29,390 nucleotides of DNA from Cladorrhinum sp. PSN259 (lineage: Eukaryota; Ascomycota; Sordariomycetes; Sordariales; Podosporaceae), in the NCBI GenBank assembly GCA_033725935.1, contig MU867157.1:1-29390 (forward strand). Reading direction: 5' to 3'. Under the pieces are notes generated by a model, which had not been told where the DNA came from, made no database searches, and saw only the letters and a program-made list of their open reading frames with translations. Shown here piece by piece: positions 1 to 8,029 of the stretch; the first letter of the stretch is position 1; each line of letters opens with the position of its first letter. The translations under genes were made by a program, and so were the position numbers.

Positions 1-95
1 AGTGAGGTCGAATGTCCTCGGCCGGTACTGATACGCCTCCCTAGCTGCATTCCGGGCTTTTACTGCTTCCGGGCACCACCGTACCCAGGCCGGAT
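1..95 (-). pseudogene. LINE-like ORF1 (Gag-like) fragment, 3' part
   Basis: Read on the minus strand and joined in frame to 7266-7356 across the insertion of element A, this is open for about 60 codons. It completes a zinc knuckle of the form C-X2-C-X3-H-X6-C: the His codon is at the junction, followed by P-A-W, and the last Cys codon is at 75-73. The HPAW...CP shape and the Arg/Ala-rich stretch after it resemble the last zinc knuckle of ORF1 nucleic-acid-binding proteins of fungal Tad1/jockey-type LINEs; that family call is from memory of the motif. Base composition is ordinary, with plenty of CA and TG, unlike the AT-shifted retrotransposons around it. The piece runs off the left edge, so it could be longer. 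Confidence 0.5.
91..95. repeat. Target-site duplication of element A, left copy
   Basis: CGGAT directly before the TGTTA end of the LTR; it is repeated exactly at 7261-7265. Five bases is the usual duplication size for Ty3/Gypsy integration. Confidence 0.9.
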
Positions 96-580
96 TGTTA
101 CAACCTGCACCGGGTAGGGTTCAGACTGCAAGGCAGTACGCCTGGGGTAATATAACAGGGGAATCGAAGGTTATGGGACGCTCTCAGACGGGGTCAATCA
201 CTGTCAACTAATAGGTAGCTCTACAAGTATCGCTTTGAGTATTATAGACAATGAACGATTGTATTACTTGCGTAAGGAACTAAGTCCTCACGATAGGAAG
301 TGCCTAGCACTTCCTCTACTTATAGTGAAGCTATCTATATATATTTCCTATATATATTATACCTTGCTCGCTCTGCTCGCTCTGTAAATCCGCGATTATA
401 GCGAGCAGGCTTCTTGCTCGCCGTATTCGCTATGCTTGGCAGCGATCAGAGTAGGCACATCTTGATTAGTTGCATCGGGATTTCGTAGGTCTTCACATCC
501 CTGGCCTAACGATTGGTCATGGTCCCATAATGCCCTGTATAGTGGTCCGTATACGGGGGAATTACGCGCGAGGCGTAATA
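96..580 (-). repeat. 3' LTR of element A (type I cassette)
   Basis: It starts TGTTACAACC on the plus strand and ends GGCGTAATA, whose last bases are the RIP-altered form of TAACA. It matches 6776-7260 along its full length. The U3 cassette at about 363-460 consists of GCTCGCTCT direct repeats and TAGCGAGCA/TGCTCGCTA-type inverted repeats. A conserved inverted repeat around GAAGTGC...GCACTTC lies between the cassette and the putative transcript start. Confidence 0.93.
363..460 (-). repeat. Type I palindromic U3 cassette (3' LTR of A)
   Basis: Direct repeats TTGCTCGCTCTG/CTGCTCGCTCTG are followed by inverted arms built on GCGAGCA and TGCTCGC. Sequence on both sides aligns with the other LTRs, but this block does not, so it is a swapped or very fast-evolving module. 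Confidence 0.7.
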
Positions 581-595
581 CGTTTCCCCTCCTCT
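581..595 (-). other. Polypurine tract of element A
   Basis: In element sense AGAGGAGGGGAAACG abuts the 3' LTR. This is the standard place for the plus-strand DNA primer, and the same tract precedes the 3' LTR in B1, B2 and C. Confidence 0.75.
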
Positions 596-597
596 AT

Positions 598-616
598 AGT
601 CTTCGCCTCGAAGACT
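598..616. promoter_or_regulatory. Perfect inverted repeat upstream of the antisense gene
   Basis: AGTCTTCG-CCT-CGAAGACT: two 8-bp arms with a 3-bp spacer, 61 bp before the start codon position of the antisense gene. It is kept (with RIP changes) in all four copies. It could be an operator for the antisense gene or an RNA hairpin near the polypurine tract; the sequence does not decide. Confidence 0.5.
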
Positions 617-677
617 TTCTAACGTTAGGAAATTTGTCGTTATGACTATGAGTTCTCCCTTTCATCCATTCCTTAAA

Positions 678-1265
678 ATATCCGCTAATAGGGTACAGAA
701 GAAACCTTAACAGAAGAAGAAATCGCAATAGCGGTCTTCTAAAGAACGTCATCTTAACAACGCTAAATTTGCCGACGAATTTAGTTTCGCTATACCCATA
801 AATTATTCGCGTTATCTACGCTTATAGTTATCTAATTATAAGGTTTCCGACCGAAGCTTATCTTATTAGAATTATCTCTCAGCGGGTCGGGACTTTACTT
901 ACAATATCCTAAGTAATCTTTCTCAGATACTCCGGGGTATTTTAGAAGAGAAACGCCGCCTTAATCGTAAGCGCGAGGCTATAGTATTAATTCTAAAAGG
1001 AGCGACTGCAAAGATTACACGGTTAAAGGAACAATCTCGTACTCTAAAGGGAAAGGCCTATAAAGCTTTTCTACGGAAGTCTACTCTTCTATAGGAGGAG
1101 GAAACGGGAGAACCGGTAGCTCCTTTCGCTATTATTCCGGGATCGGGGTTCCTAGTCTTAATAAGCGATCTTCTTTAACTATCCTTTAAGGACGTTAGTA
1201 ACCTTAATTAGCTTATATCCTCAGGGGTTAACTAATCGAACCTAGATCTAAATTTTATATCCTAA
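678..1265 (+). pseudogene. Antisense accessory gene, version I (Zn2Cys6-like plus coiled coil, broken)
   Basis: A 588-nt frame (195 codons plus stop) running opposite to pol; the start codon is ATA here and ATG in the other copies. The first residues (MSANR-like, then Lys-rich) and the last 40 align with B1/B2/C, while the middle is highly diverged. Tyr codons at residues 43, 46, 54, 63, 66 and 75 (804-902) sit where a Zn2Cys6-like cluster would have Cys; all are TAT/TAC, the RIP product of TGT/TGC. Residues about 85-125 are rich in Arg, Lys, Glu and Leu and look like a coiled coil. At least seven in-frame stops, mostly at likely Gln/Trp codons. The last 80 bp overlap the pol end. Function is unknown; a DNA-binding role is inference. 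Confidence 0.65.
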
Positions 1266-4200
1266 GTCGATTTAGGTTCTATCGATAGAATTATTAAAGC
1301 TTCTCTAAATAGTCCAAAAGATCGATAGGTTCCTATAAGTTAGATTCTAGTCCGTAATTAAGCTATTTAATAAGATATTAAAGTTCGTTATTACTAATTC
1401 GGGAATCTAGGATATCTTCGACGTCGAATTCTTCTTTATCGTCTATTACCTTAAGCTGCGTCTCGAGTCTGGCTCTTTTTAGTGCGGGTTTAAGCAAGGA
1501 AATATGGAATACTTTAGTTCGTACTCTTATAAAATCGGGTAGGATAAGTTTATAGTTTAATATCGAAATTTTCCTTTTAATTTTAAACGGTCCGATTTTC
1601 TTGAAATCGAGTTTCCTGCTTAGTCGTTTCGTATAGAGGTTGCGTATAAGAAGAAACACTTTATCTCCCTCTTTAAGGGGAGGTCCCTCGACCCTATATT
1701 TATCGTAGTGGATGCGTATTCGTTCCCGGACGAATTCGAGTATTTCTTTTAATATATTATGCATTTCTTATAACCGTCCTATACGTACCGCTGCTCTAGG
1801 TATATTAGCTGCTAGTCCTTAACGTAGCTTTGGCTGGTATCCGTAATTAGCGAAGAATGGTAATATATTTATTGACTCTATGCTGCTAAAGTTATATACC
1901 AATTATGCCGTTAGTAATAGGTTAACCTAATTATCTTGCTCGAAGTTAATATAGCACCGAAGGTATTATTTAATAACCTGGTTAAGTCGTTCGGTCTATC
2001 TATCGGTCTAGGGGTAGAACGTAGTCGAGAGCTTGGATTTGACGTCTAGTCGTTTTATTAGGGCTTGCCAAAACTTGGATATGAATAACTTATTTCTGTC
2101 CGAAGTAATGTTATCTGGTAATCCGTATTAGCTTACGATATTCCGTTCGAAGTAGTAGGCTAGTTATTCTGCCGTAGTGGTTTCTCTAAAAGGTATAAAA
2201 TAGGCCTATTTAGTAAGTCTATCGACCATTACCTAGATAGAGTCGTATCTGACGTTTATTCCATCTGGTACCGTTAAGTCGGGGAGTTTGGTAATAAAGT
2301 CTATCGATATGGATCCCTATGCTCGTTCTGCGGTAAGGAGAGGTTCGAATAGTCTATACGGCTTATATCTTGCCGCCTTACTCTTAATGTACATTTCGCA
2401 TTCTCTAACTATCTCTTTTACTACCTTTTTCATTCTTAAAAACGCGTAATATTATTATACGCGTTCGAGCGTCTTCTTAATGCCTGGGTGTCCTCTAAGT
2501 TTATTTTCGTGCAGTTTAATAATATACGCTCGTCTCTTATCTATTAGTACGTATACTTTATTAAGGTACTATACTAGGTCGTTATCTTCGGGTCCTACCC
2601 GTAACTCCAGTTCTTCTATTTCATCCTTATTAACGTCTCGTCATTTGGCCTGAAATTCGTAATCTTCCTACTCTATATGGTAGGTTCTGGCGCAGTCCTC
2701 CCAGATCTGAATTATATGTTCTAAGGTTCCGTTCTTTTCCTTAAAAAGTGGTACTATATCGTACTTTTTATTACCCTTATAATCGGGTCTTTTACTAAGC
2801 ACGTCTACTCTAGCATTTTCCTTTCCTTTGATATAGTGGATATGGAAGTTAAAGGGGGCTAGGAATTCTGCCTATCGCACTTATCTAGGACTCAGTTCCT
2901 TAATAACGAAGTATTTTAAGTTCCGGTAGTCTATAAAGATATCCATTAGTTCCTTAGTCCTACTAAGATAAGGTCTCTATTTATCGAAAGCTTCGATAAC
3001 GGCTATAAGCTCCTTATCGTAGATTAGGTAGTTAAGTACTGGTCTAGAGATCTTCTTCGAAACGAATCCTACGGGGTATCGCCCGTTGTTGAAGTATTGG
3101 TAAAGTTCTGCTTTAATGGTAAAGTCTAATACGTCCGTTTCGACTTAGAAAGGTTTGCTGAAATCTGGCATTCGTAGTATTAGCTCGCTATTAATAGCTT
3201 CTTTAAGCTAGTCGAAGGCGTCTTATTATTCTTATTTCTATTTAAATAGATGTCCTTCGCCAGTGAGCTTATATAGGGGTTTAGTAATCTTACCGAATTC
3301 TTTAATGAAGGATTTATAGAAGTTAATGAATCTAATAAATATCCTGACTTCTTTCTGGTTTATTGGTACCGGCTAGTCCTTAATTGCTATAATCTTAGCT
3401 GGTTCTATTCGGATTTCTCCCGGAGAGATCTCGAATCCGAGAAAAATTGTTTTCTGTACGTGGAATTCGCTCTTGCGTGGATTTATTAATAATCCTACGT
3501 CTTATAACGTTTATAAAATCTATCGCACGTATTCCTAATGCTCCTTAAGCGTCTTAGAATAAATTAAGATATCGTCTAAATATATAAAGGCAAATCGATC
3601 TAGATAAGGGCGTAAGGTATAGTCGATTATGCTTTAGAATATCGCCGGGGCGTTAGTGAGTCTAAAAGGCATAACCTAGTACTTAAAGTGCCCGTAACGA
3701 GTCCTGAAAGCTATCTTTTACTCGTCCCCTTCCTTAATCCGGATATAGCTAAAGGCCATCGGAAGATTAAGATAACTGAACTATTAGGCGCTAGCTAGTC
3801 TATCCTTTATCTCCCTAATAAGTGGCAGCGGATACCTGCTCTTAATTATTTCCTCGTTTAATTAGCGATAGTTAATTATAAGTCTTAAGTTTATTATCCC
3901 TTTCTTAGGTACGAATAAAATGGGATAGGCCGCTTTACTCTGCGATTTTCGAATAAACCCTTTTAGTAAATTCTCCTTGATATATTCTTATAAGGCCTGG
4001 TCCTATCGTGGTTTTAGGTAGTATGCTTTATAATATCGTAATTTAGCTCCTTCCTTCAGTCGAATTTTATGGTCGAAAGAGGTTCTCGCGGGGAGCTCGT
4101 TCTTTATCTTGTGTCTGAAGACGGTAAAATTATAATATTCCCTCGGAATATTACTGAGGTCTTCCTTTTCCTTAGGAAGTTCGTGTTCCGGATCGTTATT

Positions 4201-4935
4201 TAGATTGTCCTCTAGCTTCTCTAATCTGATATATATCACCTATTATTCTGGTTCTTTAGGGTACGAGGGTCCTTTCTTAAATCTTCCTCTGTTAGTTAAT
4301 ATCAGCTCGTTATAGCTTATATATCTTATTTGCTTATAGGAGATCTCTTATCCCTCTAGGCACCTAGGAGCCCTATCCAATTCTACTCTATTCACCCGTT
4401 TAGTATTAAGCCTAGAATTAAGATAGCCATTCTCCCAGTTGATATCCGGATTATATTTCTTTAACCACGGATATCCTAAAATCATATCGCACTTAGGACC
4501 TATAGGTAAGATATCGAAGTTCACTTCCTGCGGGTCATCGTCCACTGTAATCAAGAGTATTATTTTCCATAAACTAATTCCACCATTATAACTGGCTATT
4601 TGCCCTTCGTAAGTCCTCATTCGATAAGGTTATTTCTTCTTAACCCACGGCATCCTTATTTTGTTCACAAACGAAGGATTAACAATATTAATCGTGCTCC
4701 TTAAATCGATCACTGCAATAGCTCGGTATTCCTTTCCTTTAGAGTCTGCCCATCGTACTTCTATAATTAAGGTATTTTCGTTACCTAATACTATAGCTCT
4801 AGCGACCGTTTCGTAATGCGCTATGGAGGTCTTTTTATTAGATCCGGCTCGCGGCCTTCTAATGCGAGTTGTGATCCGTCGGTATGGAATTAGTCTGATC
4901 TATTTGGGCCTAGGGAGGCCCGTTAGCCGTTTCCC
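1186..4935 (-). pseudogene. pol: pol of element A (PR-RT-RNaseH-IN-chromodomain), broken
   Basis: A 3750-nt frame entered by -1 frameshift at GGGAAAC (4935-4929). In order: a basic leader; a protease whose DSG-type motif reads D-L-R-S, with LGYPWLKKYNPD further on (part of an open stretch 4620-4348); RT with the Y-L-D-D box at 3582-3571; RNase H; integrase with zinc finger and catalytic core; the GPF module and SLLKPAL in an open stretch 1764-1378; then a chromodomain (EFDVEDILDS onward, about 1425-1270). Many TAA/TAG codons replace conserved Gln/Trp, so it cannot be translated. The stop overlaps the end of the antisense gene at 678-1265. Frame length equals that of B2 and C exactly. Confidence 0.9.
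4906..4935 (-). promoter_or_regulatory. -1 ribosomal frameshift signal between gag and pol (A)
   Basis: In element sense: the slippery heptamer G-GGA-AAC (4935-4929) in the gag frame, a 7-nt spacer holding the gag stop TAA, then a perfect hairpin GGGCCT-CCCT-AGGCCC (4921-4906). Heptamer, spacing and hairpin follow the X-XXY-YYZ rule, and pol is in the -1 frame. Confidence 0.8.
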
Positions 4936-6716
4936 GATCGTAGCGTTATAATAAGGTTAGAGTTTTATCGTATTCTCCGTCTATGCCATTCTCTGGCTTT
5001 TTCTCTCTTATACCTAACGCACTATATGTATAGGTAGTCCTCGTAGTCAGGTTCGTCCTTATCCTAATATTCTGTAGGTACCTGGCTTTCTACGTAAAGG
5101 ATATTAGCACGTTCTGTTAATGTCTTAAAATTCTATTCGTTATCTGATCCTGCTTCGTGGACCTTAAGAATGGGTTTGTTATTTAAGCGTACGGGAAAGA
5201 ATTCGTAAAAAACCTTATATCTATAGTAATAAATGTAGTTATCGTAAATATAATTAAACCAGGCGACGCGTAAGTGTAGGATGTAAGTGGGTAAGGCGAG
5301 GGGTATATCGTCGGATCGTCCTCCCTTTTCTCGGATGACCACTATCTTTCGGATATCCTCTATGACTTTCCCAGTTACCGTAAAGCTTTCTGCCATATCT
5401 TCTAAGGTAACCTACCAGCCTATGTCTCTGCTTATATCTAGCTTTGAGAGATAGTCGATTATTCCCTCGGGTTCCGAGTTTTCGCTATCGTTGGGTAGCG
5501 GTAATACGTATTATTCGGATTCGCTGGTATATTCTTCCTCGTTAAAGCCGTCGTAAGTAGGTGCGAAAATATCGTCGTCGCTATCCTGCTAAGCTATCCT
5601 AATAATACGATCGTTCTCGGCAAATTATATTTGCCTTTATTCAGGTATTAGTTTAAATTTCCTAAGGGCACGATAATTTCGTATATAATGACCCATCTTA
5701 TTATAATTAAAATACTTAACCTTAGATTTATCTTTAGGCTTATCGCTATATTTGCGCTAGTTATTATATTATATTACGCCGATATCTATAAGTCTAGGGT
5801 AGGTTTTAGTTAAAGTACTTTTATATTAGTACTTCTTAAGGGTATTAGCTTTAAGGAAGCGGGGGTCTTTATATACGCCCTTATCCTTTATTATTCTTTC
5901 GAAGATACGATTATTAACGATAATGGCCTTATTAATATAATCGTCGAGCGATAAGGCGTATCGGTCTTCCTTAATAAGTTTGTCCTTAACCTTAGGTTTT
6001 AGTCCCTTATAGAACCTATTTTTTAGGCTTACTTCTGCCCAATTTACCCTAAAAGCGTCGCGACGGAATAATATCGCGTACGCTACGGCTAATGCCGTTT
6101 GCACTAGTCGCTCTAAGCGATCTTCGGCGGCCTTCTCCTCGTCAGGCTCGTTATATATTTTCTTAATTTCCTCCTCAAACTTGCTTAGTCTAACTTCGAA
6201 GATTTCCTAAGTAAGGGTTTCTCTCTTATCTTCGGCGTAATCGAAGTAGTTCCTAAGGATCCTATTAAACCATTGCTTAGGGTCCCCTCCGAAATAACTG
6301 GTAGCGTAAAGGAGTTAAGATTTAGGGTCCTTAATATTATAGAGCCGGAGGTTAGTTCTAACGTACGAGATCTAGGATAAGAGTTCTTATTTATTGCCGT
6401 TAAAAATAGGAGGTTTGCCGACCTTAGCTACGATCTTAAGGACGTTATCGGTCTTACTGATACGCTTGCTTACGATAGCGGTTTAGAGACGTATAATTTC
6501 CTCCTTAAATTCCTTAAGTTCGTCTTTCGCTATTAGAGCTTTTTCTATTTTAAGGAGTTTTCGTCTAATAATATTAATTTTCTCCTTAAAATTCAGTTTC
6601 GGAACCTTTTCTTTATCGGACTCGTTATCGCTGGGCGGAGTAATATCCGGAAGTTGGACTTCTCCTTCGTTAACGTTCGGGTTAACGGTAGAGGGATTAT
6701 TAGAAATAGAAGCTAT
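4923..6716 (-). pseudogene. gag: gag of element A, broken
   Basis: A 1794-nt frame with the start codon mutated to ATA. The capsid-like Gag domain covers roughly the middle (an open stretch at 6104-5826 reads VNWAEVSLKNRFYKGLK). The CCHC zinc knuckle near 5740-5690 has lost all three Cys to Tyr, the expected outcome of TGY to TAY changes. A long tail of about 245 residues follows; the stretch 5396-5133 starting MAESFTV is its best preserved part. The frame ends at a TAA two codons after the slippery site. A TAA about 20 codons earlier, present in every copy, is either RIP of CAA or the true end. Confidence 0.85.
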
Positions 6717-6763
6717 ATTGAAGGTTATTTATGGTATCTGAGCATAATATTCGATCTTAAATA

Positions 6764-6775
6764 ACGCAAGTAACG
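6764..6775 (-). other. Putative self-priming primer binding site (A)
   Basis: In element sense CGTTACTTGCGT follows the 5' LTR directly. It is the complement (one RIP-type change) of ACGCAAGCAA inside the LTR (6953-6944). It does not start with TGG as tRNA-primed sites do, so Tf1-like self-priming is likelier. Confidence 0.55.
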
Positions 6776-7260
6776 TATTATAACCTATACCGGGTAGGGT
6801 TCAGACTATAAGGCAGTACGCCTAGGGTAATATAATAAGGGAATCGAAGGTTATAAGACGCTCTCAGACGGGGTTAATTACTATTAACTAATAGGTAGCT
6901 CTATAAGTATCGCTTTAAGTATTATAGATAATGAACGATTGTATTGCTTGCGTGAGGAACTAAGTCCTTACGATAGGAAGTGCCCAGCACTTCCTCTACT
7001 TATAGTGAAGCTATCTATATATATTTCCTGTATATATTATACCTTGCTCGCTCTGCTCGCTCTGTAAATCCGCGATTATAGCGAGCAGGCTTCTTGCTCA
7101 CCGTGCTCGCTATGCTTAGTAGCGATCAGAGTAGGCACATCTTGATTAGTTACATCGGGACTTCGTGGGTCTTCACATCCCTGGCCTAACGATTGGTCAT
7201 AGTCCCACAATGCCCTGCATAGTGGTCTGTGTGCGGGGGAGTTACGCGCGAGGCGTAACA
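6776..7260 (-). repeat. 5' LTR of element A (type I cassette)
   Basis: 485 bp, matching 96-580; ends are TATTATAACC (RIP-altered) and GGCGTAACA. The cassette lies at 7043-7140 with inverted arms TAGCGAGCA (7079-7087) and TGCTCGCTA (7104-7112). Differences between the two LTRs are RIP-type transitions. Short open frames here on the minus strand are chance. Confidence 0.93.
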
Positions 7261-7265
7261 CGGAT
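7261..7265. repeat. Target-site duplication of element A, right copy
   Basis: CGGAT, identical to 91-95. Confidence 0.9.
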
Positions 7266-7356
7266 GCTTCCCTGTACAATTCGAACATCTTAGGCTGACT
7301 TGATTGTCATGGGTAGGGCACTGGGCCTCTCCTGCCCTCCCACCCTCCCCATGAGC
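7266..7356 (-). pseudogene. LINE-like ORF1 fragment, 5' part with zinc-knuckle Cys pair
   Basis: On the minus strand this reads in frame from 7356 to 7266 and continues at 95. The Cys codons at 7287-7285 and 7278-7276 give RCSNCTGKH, with the His completed by the target-duplication bases, followed by PAW on the other side of element A. An upstream Cys-Pro about 12 residues before fits the end of a preceding knuckle, as in LINE ORF1 proteins with serial knuckles. No RIP-made stop codons. The left end of this piece meets a chromodomain fragment of opposite orientation at 7356/7357 without any target duplication, so the junction is a rearrangement breakpoint. Confidence 0.5.
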
Positions 7357-7478
7357 TATCTTATTAAATAGCTTAATTACGGACTAGAATCTAACTTATA
7401 ACAACTTATCGATCTTTTAGACTGCTCGGAGAAGCTCTAGTAATTCTACCGATAGAACTTAAATTAACTTAAGATATA
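7357..7478 (+). pseudogene. Stranded chromodomain fragment of another copy
   Basis: It aligns with the chromodomain-coding end of pol in B2 (from 15731) and B1 (from 20503). In frame it reads YLIK-stop-LNYG...LIDLLDCSEKL, where the stops stand at the places of Trp and Gln. It is cut on the left by the LINE fragment and on the right by the LTR of B1. No matching partner for its right side is found beyond B1: the sequence after B1 (21779) is an earlier part of pol. So this 122-bp piece is a relic of a rearranged element rather than the simple flank of one insertion. Confidence 0.8.
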
Positions 7479-7970
7479 TGTTACGCCTCGCGCGTAAGTC
7501 TTCCCCCGCACACGGACCGCAATGCAGGGCATCGCGCAGACCACAGCCAATCGTTGGGCCAGGAATGTAAAGACCCACAAGTCCTAGGAAAACTAATCAG
7601 AGAGTTGCTCTGTGTGATCTGTGCCAAGACCACAGAGCAGACAGAGCACTGAGAGTTGCTCTGTGTGATCTGTGCCAAGACCATAGAGCAGATAGAGCAA
7701 GGTACGAAATACCTAGAAAATACATGTAGATAGCTTCACTATAAGTAAGAGAAGTGCTAGACACTTCTTATCGTGAGGACTTGGTTCCTTACGCAAGCAA
7801 TACAATCGTTCATTATCTATAATACTTATAAGCGATACTTTATAGAGCTACCTGTTAGTTAATAGTAATTGACCCCGTCTGAGAGCGTCCCATATCCTTC
7901 AATTCCCCTGTTATATTACCCTAAGCGTACTGCCTTATAGTCTAAACCCTACCCGGTGCAGGTTATAATA
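7479..7970 (+). repeat. 5' LTR of B1 (type II cassette)
   Basis: 492 bp, TGTTACGCC...TTATAATA. U3 and R/U5 flanks align with the other LTRs; the cassette at 7600-7700 does not. A TATA-like CTATAAG (7739-7745) and the conserved GAAGTG...CACTTC inverted repeat precede ACGCAAGCAA (7791-7800), the likely transcript start region. Confidence 0.92.
7600..7700 (+). repeat. Tandem duplication, 51-bp period (type II U3 cassette)
   Basis: Two near-identical units start with GAGAGTTGCTCTGTG at 7600 and 7651. Each unit contains inverted arms TGCTCTGTG and CACAGAGCA (RIP-altered in the second unit). Only this LTR carries it. Confidence 0.85.
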
Positions 7971-7982
7971 CGTTATTTGCGT
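7971..7982 (+). other. Putative self-priming primer binding site (B1)
   Basis: CGTTATTTGCGT directly after the LTR; with one RIP change reversed it is the complement of ACGCAAGCAA at 7791-7800. Confidence 0.5.
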
Positions 7983-8029
7983 CATTTAAGATCGAACGTT
8001 ATGCTCAGACACTACGAATAACCCTTAAT

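Larger units (their letters stand above)
96..7260 (-). mobile_element. Element A: complete RIP-damaged chromovirus (Ty3/Gypsy)
   Basis: A 7165-bp element with 485-bp LTRs at both ends and a perfect 5-bp duplication (CGGAT). Order in element sense (minus strand): 5' LTR, self-priming site, gag, -1 frameshift signal, pol with chromodomain, antisense accessory gene on the plus strand, polypurine tract, 3' LTR. It lacks the large indels seen elsewhere; damage is by point changes making TAA/TAG from Gln/Trp codons. It differs from B2 and C in two matched places: the palindromic cassette in the LTR and the middle of the antisense gene. It inserted into the zinc-knuckle codons of a LINE ORF1 fragment. 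Confidence 0.93.

Noticed and set aside
1..95. Left flank as part of a host gene
   Set aside because: The only convincing frame completes a LINE-type zinc knuckle; no host gene family is recognised, although 95 bp is too little to exclude it firmly.
7076..7288. Open frame on the minus strand crossing the right end of element A
   Set aside because: It starts in the LINE fragment and runs into LTR sequence; it exists only because of the insertion and is in another frame from the zinc knuckle.
7357..7478. This fragment and 21779-22244 as the two sides of one target element for B1
   Set aside because: The right piece is upstream of the left piece in pol, and no target duplication is present, so they cannot be rejoined.
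7481..7684. Open frame on the minus strand with repeated VLAQITQSNS-like sequence
   Set aside because: It lies inside the type II LTR; the repeated peptide is just the 51-bp tandem duplication read in frame.
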